Assembly (NCBI GenBank): GCA_026014465.1
Contig: JAOZID010000004.1
Span: 62,001 to 126,000, forward strand
Direction: 5' to 3'
DNA from: Candidatus Bathyarchaeota archaeon
Lineage (GTDB): Archaea; Thermoproteota; Bathyarchaeia; Bathyarchaeales; Bathycorpusculaceae
DNA length: 64,000 nucleotides
Under the pieces are notes generated by a model. The model was not told where the DNA came from and made no database searches. It saw only the letters and a list, made by a program, of their open reading frames with translations. This document shows, piece by piece, positions 36,201-42,829 of this stretch. How positions within the stretch are numbered: the first letter of the stretch is position 1; the number at the start of each line of letters is the position of its first letter. The position numbers were made by a program, and so were the translations under genes.

Positions 36201-37396
36201 ACTGGGGCGTACTCTTATGGGACCTAGGAACTTTAGGAGTGTCCGATAGCGGCATGTACACTTTCACAGTGGAGGTGCCAGATACAATGGCTGCAGGCGA
36301 ATGGATTTGGACTGCTTCATGGATAGAAGGCTCTACAGGAGAGATACGCTACAACGACAACGAATACTATGTAGACACCCAAATTGTAGATTCAACTTTG
36401 CCCATAGGCGCTAACGTTTATCCCATGTCTGGTGTTTCCAGCGGTGACCCTGCAGTTTACTGTAGCGACGAAGTAACTTTCGAGTACGAGCACTTTGGTG
36501 CTTCGTACGTTGAAATCCTAATACAGTTAAACGATGGCGGACCTGATATCGTCGCTAACATGACTGGTGGTCCATACTGGACTCACACGACAACTTTGGC
36601 TCCACGCTACGGACATGCAAACGTAACCTTCATCGCGTACTCAGATGTGACACTCGCCGAAAGCTTTGGCTTGTACGTTGACCCCGCAGGATACATCTAC
36701 GACTACGACACCCTCGAACGCATCGAAGGCGCAACTGTTTGGCTACAACGACCCGACGGCTTGGGCGGCTGGGAAAACGTCCCAACAGGCGCAGCCATCA
36801 TGATTCCTGACGTGAACCCCCAAATAACTGGCCCCGACGGACAATACCAATGGGACACTTTCCCAGGCACTTACCGCGTGCACGTTGAAGCCCCAGATTA
36901 CTTCCCTGAAACCAGCTACTCCGTAACTGTGCCCCCGCCAGTAACTGACTTGCACGTCGGACTCTATCCTGCTGACTCTACTGAGTTAAGCATAAACTTT
37001 GTACCTAGCGAAGTAGACCCTGCACTGTATGACTCCACGGATATAAGCGGCACTTTGACAAGTGAAGGCACACCCATTGAAGACCAAGTAATCCTGCTTT
37101 ACTGGCAAGACAGTTACGACAACTGGAACTACATAGGCAACGCCGCAACCGACAACAACGGCAACTACTTCTACACTTGGACACCTGACCCTGCAATGCC
37201 CCACGGCTATTATGCATTAAAAGCAGTATTCCTTGGTGACGAAATGAGCTGGTATCTAGCAAGCGAGGCAATTACCGCTCCAACGGGGTTGCTGGTTGTT
37301 CCTGAATACTTCTTGGGTGGCTTGCTTGCGTTGATAGCGTGCTTCGCAGCTTTTGCTCTCTACAAAAAACCCCGACTGCAAAAAACCCAACAATAA
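33251..37396 (+). CDS. Giant surface protein with 14 propeller-type repeats and a C-terminal anchor
   Basis: A 1381-residue protein if TTG 33251 is used. This start has AAAGGAGAAG just upstream and yields a signal peptide (RSFVTLLSLLLVASVLAV). The longer frame from 33158 has neither. Fourteen repeats of about 45 residues with a core like SIAIDSNDTLHVSYYD then LKYA fall into groups of eight and six, separated by a linker with SATPLMAAPRWEYETVD. This suggests two beta-propellers. A nidogen-like domain (GFIAPYWDDLNPSASSGAVY), a DUF11-type Ig domain, a carboxypeptidase-regulatory-like domain and another Ig domain follow. The end is VPEYFLGGLLALIACFAAF then YKKPR, resembling a PEF-CTERM-type sorting signal. 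It is probably a surface adhesin or binding protein. Confidence 0.85.
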   Translation: MKFRKNLFTRSFVTLLSLLLVASVLAVPLSVNAMAAPTPDTVVWSTETVDVGALYIEDTSIALDSNDNIHIAYNDASNGILKYAYWNGSVWNVDVVDDVYGSGQYNAIAIDSNDVPHIVYYGVGFGLRHAWLNGSTWFIEHIDSGGVGWYPSIAIDSNDTLHVSYYDYHNGDLKYAFYDGSNWTDTVVDDGSGHAVGAYCSIALNFEGYPCISYYSQSGDNLKYAWKESDGLWHNRIIDDEGNVGTHTSLAFGGEYYYPQISYYDETNGYLKYAYFDGEGWDSVTVDSDHAGQFSCMAVDADGTIHILYFDTWDNLLKYAFFSPGVGWTIETLLATGIYGFTSIDLASDGPPVISYGSADKHELVVASLNSGTWTYTTVDSAYTGLYTSIAVDSYGFPHISYYDNSSRSLQYALGWTDYFSPLPMETSATPLMAAPRWEYETVDSDGVGMYSSIAIDSSDCPHIAYYNETGGDLKHAWFDYDYYEWFAETVDSPGDVGLYTSIVIDPDTDDIHISYYDQTNSAVKYALWNGSSWAVEEVVDGVEPCTSIALDPDGNPYISFLHLNSGVGEVCYAASDGSSWNYDCLSTANSIGHWSSIIVDDSGCPYISYYDQTSNTLNCAYAEGLDWFNEIVDFGDFDTFNSIELDLNGFPRISYCDQTSGDLKYAAYDGFDWIIEVADSEDDVGYFSSIAVSFEGSSHISYYDAENGNLKYALGKHVSNFGYTMVDSKSPDGPVYQWIEISQSGTEILANADDAHEHVSFDFDFSFFDEGYVWSVEITSNGMLSFGCETDECTNMPITQTPDIDGFIAPYWDDLNPSASSGAVYYQTLGLYPNRMFVVEWCDVPHYDSDGSGVTFEAILYEGTNDILFQYKDIDFGVPELNNGASATVGIEGFYGNEGLQYSFEEDILEDGLAVLFKFPTTGSNLESAMSGPSAAFAGTNVTYTIYYSNTGTKPVHGVELMASLPDGANLVSASGDYAYESDWGVLLWDLGTLGVSDSGMYTFTVEVPDTMAAGEWIWTASWIEGSTGEIRYNDNEYYVDTQIVDSTLPIGANVYPMSGVSSGDPAVYCSDEVTFEYEHFGASYVEILIQLNDGGPDIVANMTGGPYWTHTTTLAPRYGHANVTFIAYSDVTLAESFGLYVDPAGYIYDYDTLERIEGATVWLQRPDGLGGWENVPTGAAIMIPDVNPQITGPDGQYQWDTFPGTYRVHVEAPDYFPETSYSVTVPPPVTDLHVGLYPADSTELSINFVPSEVDPALYDSTDISGTLTSEGTPIEDQVILLYWQDSYDNWNYIGNAATDNNGNYFYTWTPDPAMPHGYYALKAVFLGDEMSWYLASEAITAPTGLLVVPEYFLGGLLALIACFAAFALYKKPRLQKTQQ

Positions 37397-37399
37397 CCC

Positions 37400-37422
37400 T
37401 TTTTTCTTTCTTCTTTTCTTTT
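37400..37422 (+). terminator. T-rich terminator
   Basis: A long pyrimidine tract with runs of T follows the stop codon of the propeller gene within four bases. This is a typical archaeal termination signal and separates it from the translation operon. Confidence 0.6.
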
Positions 37423-37527
37423 GTCAGAAACCTTTCTTGCTTGCTTTGTTTTTGTTTGCTTGCTGAACCTGATGTTTTCTTTTGAACGCCTTTTTTGAGG
37501 CGCAAACATTATAACTTGATCTTTGAC

Positions 37528-37538
37528 GTATTATTTAC
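37528..37538 (+). promoter_or_regulatory. TATA box of the translation operon
   Basis: GTATTATTTAC lies about 40 bases upstream of the Rpp21 start. It fits an archaeal TATA box giving a short leader. Confidence 0.4.
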
Positions 37539-37571
37539 TTCGCGGTAAAGGCTCACAAAAGAGAAATATCC

Positions 37572-37898
37572 ATGGGTCCTAATACAAAGTATATAGCTAG
37601 GCGCCGAGTGCAGGTGTTGCTTGAGCAGGCAGTGACTGTTCATAAGGAGAATCCTGAACTTGCCCGCCGTTATGTCTCTGGTGCCCGCAAAGTTGCCATG
37701 GCTGCGCGGCTTCGTTTACCCCCCGACTATAAGCGTATGATCTGCAAGAAATGCAACCTGCTGCTGGTTCCGGGCTATAGTTGCCGTGTGCGAATAAAAC
37801 CGCGAAGGGAACCCCACGTCGTTGTTACCTGTTTGGGGTGTGGCGGCTTGAAACGGTTTCCCCTGAAACCAAAAAGAAGTGAGAACAAAGATGAGTAA
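37572..37898 (+). CDS. rnp4: Ribonuclease P protein component 4 (Rpp21/RPR2)
   Basis: A 108-residue protein that binds the specificity domain of archaeal RNase P RNA and helps mature tRNA 5' ends. The N-terminal helices contain ARRYVSGARKVAMAARLRLP, and the zinc site is formed by CKKCNLLLVPGYSC and, farther on, CLGCGG. Start ATG 37572. Pairing with the YhbY-type gene and S19e, as here, is common in archaea. Confidence 0.93.
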   Translation: MGPNTKYIARRRVQVLLEQAVTVHKENPELARRYVSGARKVAMAARLRLPPDYKRMICKKCNLLLVPGYSCRVRIKPRREPHVVVTCLGCGGLKRFPLKPKRSENKDE

Positions 37899-38202
37899 GA
37901 TAACTACAAAGATGAAGCGTCATGTTAGGCATGAACTCAAAGAGGAAGGACCTACCATTTGGGTTGGTAAGGAAGGCTTAACTTCTGCAGTTATGGTTCA
38001 ACTAGAAAAGCAGCTGCAGAAAAACAAGATGGTCAAAGCTCGAATTCTAAAAACCGCCTTGGAAGACACCACTGCCAAAGCCATAGCCGAACAAGCCGCA
38101 ACGCAAACCGACTCCGCATTAGTTGAAGTCCGCGGACACGTCTTCATACTGTTTAGGAAACGCCGAAAACCCGAACCCGAACAAGACACCCCAAAACCCT
38201 AA
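37891..38202 (+). CDS. YhbY/CRM-domain RNA-binding protein
   Basis: A 103-residue protein consisting of one CRM domain, related to YhbY and to the chloroplast splicing factors. It has VRHELKEEGPTIWVGKEGLT and the GxxG-like VEVRGHVFILFRKRRK end. It is expected to bind rRNA or the pre-ribosome. ATG 37891 overlaps the end of the Rpp21 gene by 8 bases, so the genes are translationally coupled. ATG 37879 is an alternative. Confidence 0.9.
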   Translation: MSKITTKMKRHVRHELKEEGPTIWVGKEGLTSAVMVQLEKQLQKNKMVKARILKTALEDTTAKAIAEQAATQTDSALVEVRGHVFILFRKRRKPEPEQDTPKP

Positions 38203-38249
38203 CCCTTCATCCCCTTTGTTGCGCCGCCGCCACGAAAACCAAAACTCCT

Positions 38250-38265
38250 CTCAAACTGGTTTGAG
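38250..38265. repeat. Perfect inverted repeat in the spacer before S19e
   Basis: CTCAAAC, then TG, then GTTTGAG forms a 7-bp perfect stem. It lies between the YhbY-type gene and the TATA box of the S19e gene. It could be a terminator hairpin or an operator. No T-run follows it directly. Confidence 0.4.
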
Positions 38266-38315
38266 CAGTTTGCAAAGGGGCGGTTTGGGTAAAAGGAAAA
38301 TTTTTGTCTACAGAG

Positions 38316-38327
38316 AATATTTATATT
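38316..38327 (+). promoter_or_regulatory. TATA box for the S19e operon
   Basis: AATATTTATATT is a strong archaeal TATA match about 55 bases upstream of the TTG start of S19e. It indicates a second promoter inside the translation cluster. Confidence 0.6.
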
Positions 38328-38377
38328 AGGCGTCATGGTTTTACTGCAAGGAAAGTCGAAAAGGAATCGGGAAATCT

Positions 38378-38842
38378 TTGACAACTCCTTACGATATACC
38401 CTCATCAATGTTCATCGAGAAACTGGCGAAATATATACGCGAGAATGTAGAGGAAGTTCAGCCTCCCGCATGGGCTGCAGTCGCCAAAACAGGTTCCCAT
38501 GTAGAAAAACAGCCCCAAGACCCTGACTGGTGGTACACCCGCAGTGCGTCTTTGCTACGTAAAGTCTATGTTCACGGACCCGTCGGCATAGAGAAACTGC
38601 GTTCTGACTATGGCGGACGAAAAGGTTTCTCAGTAGCTTTGAATCATGCATCTAAAGCGGGCGGAAGTAACCTGCGTAAAATCCTTCAGCAACTAGAAAC
38701 TGCAGGTCTTATCCAGACTGTCCGCGCTAAAGGTAGAGTTATGTCTCCTAAGGGCAGGAAACTCCTCCAAGAAGTAAGCTCTGATTTGCACAGAGAATTA
38801 GTCAAGACTATTCCTGAACTTAAGAAGTATCAAGGGGAATAA
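38378..38842 (+). CDS. rps19e: 30S ribosomal protein S19e
   Basis: A 154-residue protein with the S19e N-terminus YDIPSSMFIEKLAKYI and the conserved block DPDWWYTRSASLLRKVYVHGP followed by YGGRKG. The C-terminal winged helix ends in QQLETAGLIQTVRAKGRVMS. Start TTG 38378 is chosen because the family begins with a YDVP-like motif. It joins late in small-subunit assembly. PDCD5 follows after 2 bases. Confidence 0.95.
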   Translation: MTTPYDIPSSMFIEKLAKYIRENVEEVQPPAWAAVAKTGSHVEKQPQDPDWWYTRSASLLRKVYVHGPVGIEKLRSDYGGRKGFSVALNHASKAGGSNLRKILQQLETAGLIQTVRAKGRVMSPKGRKLLQEVSSDLHRELVKTIPELKKYQGE

Positions 38843-38844
38843 GA

Positions 38845-39180
38845 ATGTCTGATGAAGAGCTTGATGCCATCCGTCGGAGAAAGCTCTCGGCTATGCAGCA
38901 ACGGGCGGCTTCTGACGAGCAAAAACAGCAAATGCAAGCTGAACAGCAAATCGAAGCACAAAAGCAAGCTCTACTAAAACAGATCCTATCCCCAGAGGCT
39001 AGGCAACGTTTAACTAACCTAAAGATGGTTAAGCCTGAATTCACAGACAATTTAGAGTTACAGCTGATACAGTTGGCTCAGATGGGCAAAGTTCCTGTTC
39101 CGATGTCTGATGCTCAGCTGAAACAGATATTAATCCAGCTTCAATCTCGGAAGCGGGAAACAAGAATAACAAGGATTTGA
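38845..39180 (+). CDS. PDCD5-family DNA-binding protein
   Basis: A 111-residue helical protein with the PDCD5 family core SPEARQRLTNLKMVKPE and the Gln/Ala-rich N-terminal helix before it. The motif LIQLAQMGKVPVPMSDAQL is typical. Archaeal members are commonly encoded with S19e and L39e, as here, and bind nucleic acids. The biological role in archaea is not established. Confidence 0.93.
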   Translation: MSDEELDAIRRRKLSAMQQRAASDEQKQQMQAEQQIEAQKQALLKQILSPEARQRLTNLKMVKPEFTDNLELQLIQLAQMGKVPVPMSDAQLKQILIQLQSRKRETRITRI

Positions 39181-39185
39181 AGTAT

Positions 39186-39344
39186 ATGGCGCGAATTAAA
39201 CCAGCAGCCAAGAAACGAAGGTTAGCAAAGGCTAACAAGCAGACTGAATCCGTTCCCACATGGGTAATTGCGCGGACAGACGGCAGAGTTAGAACTAACC
39301 CTAAACGCCGCAGAAACTGGCGTACAAGCACAATTAAGGCATAG
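39186..39344 (+). CDS. rpl39e: 50S ribosomal protein L39e
   Basis: A 52-residue, very basic protein between the PDCD5 and L31e genes, starting at ATG 39186 and ending at TAG 39342-39344. The sequence begins MARIKPAAKKRRLAKANKQ. It continues with VPTWVIARTDGRV and NPKRRRNWRTST, the L39e signatures. It lines the ribosomal exit tunnel. Confidence 0.95.
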   Translation: MARIKPAAKKRRLAKANKQTESVPTWVIARTDGRVRTNPKRRRNWRTSTIKA

Positions 39345-39356
39345 GAGAACAATGGC

Positions 39357-39854
39357 ATGAAAAACCAAATTCAAGAACAAGAGCAACTGCCTCCTAAAGA
39401 AGAAGAAACAGCGCAAGCCCCAGAGGAATCTGGACCTGAAGAAAACCTGATGGACACCCTCGAGCAAGAAATCGACGCTGAAGAAGAAACCAAACCTGGA
39501 ACTCCCGTTAAACCCGAACCTGCAGCAGCCAAACCCAAAAAGAAAAAAGGCGAAGACGAAGACATCGTTGAAGAAAAAACCTACACTATCCCCCTAAGCA
39601 AAGCCCTGCTTATGCCTCCGCGTAAACGTTCTCCTAGAGCTATGCGTATTCTCAAAGCTTTTGTAGTAAAACACATGAAGATGCAAACCCGCCCTGAAGA
39701 AGAAGGCGACGAAGTCCCCAAACTTGTCGTCACCAACGAAGTCAACGAATGCATCTGGGGCAGAGGAATAGAGAAGCCTCCCCGTAAAATCCGTGTGCGT
39801 GCTACAAAAGACAGCGAGGGTAACGTTACAGTACACTTGGCTGAAGGCGACTAA
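39357..39854 (+). CDS. rpl31e: 50S ribosomal protein L31e with an acidic N-terminal extension
   Basis: A 165-residue protein. The L31e domain begins only around residue 71 (EEKTYTIPLSKALLMPPRKR) and continues with AMRILKAFVVKHMK, VNECIWGRGIEKPPRKIRVR and a short tail. The first 70 residues are a low-complexity extension, acidic (Glu, Gln, Pro) and then ending in PKKKKGEDED. ATG 39357 has AGGAGAAC just upstream, so the extension appears to be translated. Ordinary archaeal L31e is about 80-100 residues. The role of the extension is unknown. Confidence 0.92.
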   Translation: MKNQIQEQEQLPPKEEETAQAPEESGPEENLMDTLEQEIDAEEETKPGTPVKPEPAAAKPKKKKGEDEDIVEEKTYTIPLSKALLMPPRKRSPRAMRILKAFVVKHMKMQTRPEEEGDEVPKLVVTNEVNECIWGRGIEKPPRKIRVRATKDSEGNVTVHLAEGD

Positions 39855-39859
39855 ACTCC

Positions 39860-40540
39860 TTGGCTGTTTATTTAACCAGCGTTGCCGGCAGCACTAGCAT
39901 TGGCGTCTACTCGTTGGCAACAGAAACCGTTGTCTTCATACCCAAAATGGTGCCGATAGACAAAGCCGAAAAAACCGCCCAATGGCTCAACGCACAGCTT
40001 GTTCACACCTCCATTGGCGGCTCGTTGCTCGCTGGAACTTTAGCCTGCGCAAACTCAAATGGACTCCTTCTTTCCCCCTTTGTCAGACAAGAAGAACTAG
40101 ACGCCATAAAAACCGCTTTTGAAGGCACCATAACAATTATGGAAACCAAAAAAACCGCTTACGGTAACCTTGTTTTAGCCAACGACAAAGGCGCCTTAGT
40201 TGACCCACGGTTAAAAGACCCCCAAATCAAAGCCATCGCTGACACGCTGGGCGTGGAGGTTGTTACGGGCGAGATTGCGGGTTTGCCTTATGTGGGTTCT
40301 TTGGCGGTTGCAACCAACAAGGGCGTGCTTGCGCATCCTTTGCTCAAAGACGAAGAGCGCAAAGTGCTTGAATCCGTTTTCAAGGTGCCCGTGGATGTGG
40401 GCACAATTAACTGCGGTATTCCTTACGTGGGAACGGGGTTGATTGCGAATTCTCATGGGGCTGTTGCTGGTTCTTTGACAACTGGACCCGAGATGTTTAT
40501 AATTGGGAATGCACTGGATGTTGTGCAGGAAGATGAATAG
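39860..40540 (+). CDS. eif6: Translation initiation factor aIF6
   Basis: A 226-residue pentein-fold protein starting at TTG 39860. Repeated segments of about 45 residues each begin with a short strand and contain ANSNGLLL, ANDKGALV, ATNKGVLAHP and ANSHGAV, the signature of IF6 proteins. It binds the large ribosomal subunit and prevents early joining with the small subunit. It is followed after 3 bases by L18Ae. Confidence 0.96.
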   Translation: MAVYLTSVAGSTSIGVYSLATETVVFIPKMVPIDKAEKTAQWLNAQLVHTSIGGSLLAGTLACANSNGLLLSPFVRQEELDAIKTAFEGTITIMETKKTAYGNLVLANDKGALVDPRLKDPQIKAIADTLGVEVVTGEIAGLPYVGSLAVATNKGVLAHPLLKDEERKVLESVFKVPVDVGTINCGIPYVGTGLIANSHGAVAGSLTTGPEMFIIGNALDVVQEDE

Positions 40541-40543
40541 ATA

Positions 40544-40771
40544 ATGAAGGTCTTCAGAGTAACAGGCGAGATATTCAAGCCGAACTTGAATACTGACTTT
40601 AGGAAAGAAGTGATAGCGGACAAGAAAGAGCAAGCCGTAGAGAAAGTGTACACTGAAATCGGCAGCAAACACCGCGTAAAACGCTATCACATGTCCATAA
40701 CCGAAGTTAAAGAAATCTCCGTCGACGAAATCGAAAACCCAATTCTACAAAAAATAGTTGCTGAGGCTTAA
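40544..40771 (+). CDS. rpl18a: 50S ribosomal protein L18Ae (LX)
   Basis: A 75-residue protein with MKVFRVTGEIFKPN, FRKEVIADKKEQAVEKVYTE, GSKHRVKRYHM and ITEVKEI, matching archaeal LX/L18Ae. It lies between aIF6 and prefoldin alpha, the standard archaeal order. Confidence 0.95.
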   Translation: MKVFRVTGEIFKPNLNTDFRKEVIADKKEQAVEKVYTEIGSKHRVKRYHMSITEVKEISVDEIENPILQKIVAEA

Positions 40772-40774
40772 GAA

Positions 40775-41218
40775 TTGGCGACTGCAGTCAACAACACTGA
40801 ACAGGAACTTCGCCGATTAAACGCGGAAATGCAGTATTACGAGCAGACTGCACAAGCCATGCAGCAACGACTCACCATGATGAATGCCGCATTAACCGAC
40901 TTATCCTACGCCAACACAACGTTGGAGAGCATAGAGAAAGAAAAAGAAAACGCGGAACTGCTTGTTCCCATTGGCGGTAGCAGCTACATCAACGTCAAAC
41001 TAGCCAACGCCGACAAAGTCATCGTAGGCATGGGCTCTGGCGTAAGTGTGGAAAAAACCTTGCCTGAAGCAAAAACCATAGTTAAAGACCGCCTAACCGA
41101 ACTGGAAAACGCCCAGAACCAGATGCAGCAGCAGCTAACACAGATGGTTGAACGCATTAACCAAGGCAGGACGAAAATGGAAAGCCTCCTTGCCGACTTA
41201 CGCGCAGGGAAGCAGTAA
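40775..41218 (+). CDS. pfdA: Prefoldin subunit alpha
   Basis: A 147-residue protein with two long coiled-coil helices (about 1-55 and 90-147) around a beta-hairpin region containing LLVPIGGSSYINVKL and VIVGMGSGVSVEKTLPEA. It forms the hexameric prefoldin chaperone with the beta subunit, which is not in this window. TTG 40775 is the start. The ftsY gene follows after 4 bases. Confidence 0.95.
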   Translation: MATAVNNTEQELRRLNAEMQYYEQTAQAMQQRLTMMNAALTDLSYANTTLESIEKEKENAELLVPIGGSSYINVKLANADKVIVGMGSGVSVEKTLPEAKTIVKDRLTELENAQNQMQQQLTQMVERINQGRTKMESLLADLRAGKQ

Positions 41219-41222
41219 CGCT

Positions 41223-42128
41223 ATGTTTGATAAGCTCAAGTCTGGGTTCAAAGGCTTAGTAACCAAAGTCACAACCAGCGAGCTTAAACCTGAAAACCTC
41301 ACCCCAATTCTCTCAGATTTTACCATGTCGCTTGCCGAAAACGACGTTGCTTTTCCCGTAGCCGACAAAGTCTGCCTAGACCTTGAGAAACGCCTCACGG
41401 GCGTGCAGGTCAAACGTTTAGATGACCGCAAAAAACTCGTGCAAGACAACCTGCGCCAATCCCTTTTGGATGTTATGTTAACCGACAAAAGCATCGATTT
41501 GCTTGCGTTGGCAGAAGAGAAACGTAAAGAAAAAGAGCCTCTGGTGCTGCTTTTCGTAGGCATTAACGGCACAGGAAAAACCACAAGCATTGCCAAAGTC
41601 GCTAATTTCTTCAAGAACCACAAGTACTCCGTGGTTTTGTCGGGCAGTGACACTTACCGCGCGGGCTCAATTGAGCAGCTTGAAGAACACGCACGGCGCT
41701 TGAACCTAAGGGTAATCAAACACCAGTACGGCGCAGACCCTGCTGCAGTAGCCTTTGACGCAATAAGCCACGCCAAAGCCCACGGCATAAACGTAGTTCT
41801 CATCGACACCGCCGGGCGCATGCAAACCAACCAGAACCTCATGAACGAACTCGCCAAAGTCAAACGCGTCGTAACCCCCCACCTAACCATATTAACGGTG
41901 GATTCGCTCGCGGGCAACGATGCAGTACAGCAAGCCGAAGAATTCAACAGCCACGTAGGCATAGACGCCACCGTCCTAACCAAAGTCGACGCAGACGTCA
42001 AAGGCGGCGCAGCGCTAAGCGTAACCTACATCACCCAAAAACCCATACTATTCATCGGCGTAGGCCAAGAATACAAAGACCTCGAACTCTTCAACCCCGA
42101 AAAATTCGTCAACATGATACTCAAATAA
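41223..42128 (+). CDS. ftsY: Signal recognition particle receptor FtsY
   Basis: A 301-residue SRP GTPase from ATG 41223; a longer frame overlapping pfdA is not needed. The short acidic/basic N-domain is followed by the G domain with the P-loop GINGTGKTTS (about residues 113-122), SDTYRAGSIEQL, DTAGRMQTNQNLM (around 195) and TKVDADVKGG (around 253). It docks ribosome-SRP complexes at the membrane. It is the last gene of the translation cluster. Confidence 0.96.
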   Translation: MFDKLKSGFKGLVTKVTTSELKPENLTPILSDFTMSLAENDVAFPVADKVCLDLEKRLTGVQVKRLDDRKKLVQDNLRQSLLDVMLTDKSIDLLALAEEKRKEKEPLVLLFVGINGTGKTTSIAKVANFFKNHKYSVVLSGSDTYRAGSIEQLEEHARRLNLRVIKHQYGADPAAVAFDAISHAKAHGINVVLIDTAGRMQTNQNLMNELAKVKRVVTPHLTILTVDSLAGNDAVQQAEEFNSHVGIDATVLTKVDADVKGGAALSVTYITQKPILFIGVGQEYKDLELFNPEKFVNMILK

Positions 42129-42181
42129 CCCCCGCCGTCCACCTTTCCTTTTCTGGTATTGCCTTTCAATCAGCGTGAAAC

Positions 42182-42240
42182 CAACCTATTAGCCGCCTAT
42201 TTGGATCCAAATAGTGATTCTATGCAGAAAGGGGCGGGGT
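42182..42240 (+). repeat. Dispersed intergenic element, copy B
   Basis: It runs from CAACCTATTAGCCGCC through ATTTGGATCCAAAT to TATGCAGAAAGGGGCGGGG. It lies between ftsY and the PPOX-fold gene, in + orientation, about 65 bases upstream of a TATA box. It matches copies A (8083-8142, inverted) and C (59353-59415). Confidence 0.8.
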
Positions 42241-42305
42241 ATAGAACCTGCAGGTTCAAACGTGCCGATGTCAGCTTCTGGTATATTCGTTAATTACATA
42301 TACTT

Positions 42306-42314
42306 CTTATATGA
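42306..42314 (+). promoter_or_regulatory. TATA box for the PPOX-fold gene
   Basis: CTTATATGA lies about 50 bases upstream of ATG 42361. It places the transcription start downstream of the longer frame's first codon (42214), which supports ATG 42361 as the true start. Confidence 0.5.
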
Positions 42315-42360
42315 TACTTGTTTTGGGTGTGGCTGTTTGGTATCTGCAAAGTTACCGAAG

Positions 42361-42813
42361 ATGTCCAAATCCGAGATTGACCAGTTGTTGGCTGAGCAGT
42401 TTTTGGGTCGTATTGCTTTTTCTACCCGTCAGGCTCCTCATGTTGCGCCTTTCCAGTACGCTGTGGTTGATGGGACGTTGTATTTTCATTTTACTGATTA
42501 CGGGAAAAAACGGCAGCTGCTGGACTTAGATGTTCCAGTATGCGTAGAAGTTGAAAAATATGCCCCTGACCTGAGCACGTACGGTTTTGTGGCTTTAACC
42601 GGCAACCTGCAAATAGTCACTGACCCAGACGAAAAAGCCAAAGCCGCCTCTAAAATGGTGGAAACCGCCCAAAACCGCAACATCTCGCAGAATTTTCTTT
42701 TAGCGCATGGTTTTGCGCCCCAAACTGGATGGTCTACCCTAAAAACCGTGGAATCCTTGGTCATCGTTAAATTGGTGAACTTGTATGGAGTAAGAGGACT
42801 TAAGTCGTCTTAA
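42361..42813 (+). CDS. Pyridoxamine 5'-phosphate oxidase-fold flavin-binding protein
   Basis: A 150-residue split-barrel protein from ATG 42361. It has LAEQFLGRIAFSTRQAPHVAPFQYAV, followed by DGTLYFHFTDYGKKRQLL, the typical FMN-, F420- or heme-binding start of the PPOX-like family. LTGNLQIVTDPDEKAKAA follows. The cofactor and substrate are not visible in the sequence. The photolyase gene follows within 17 bases and probably shares the transcript. Confidence 0.85.
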   Translation: MSKSEIDQLLAEQFLGRIAFSTRQAPHVAPFQYAVVDGTLYFHFTDYGKKRQLLDLDVPVCVEVEKYAPDLSTYGFVALTGNLQIVTDPDEKAKAASKMVETAQNRNISQNFLLAHGFAPQTGWSTLKTVESLVIVKLVNLYGVRGLKSS

Positions 42814-42829
42814 GTTGAGGTGTCTAAAA

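Noticed and set aside
42247-42262. A GGTTCAAAC sequence resembling a tRNA T-loop
   Set aside because: No acceptor, D or anticodon stems pair around it, and the dispersed element occupies the region just upstream. It is not a tRNA.
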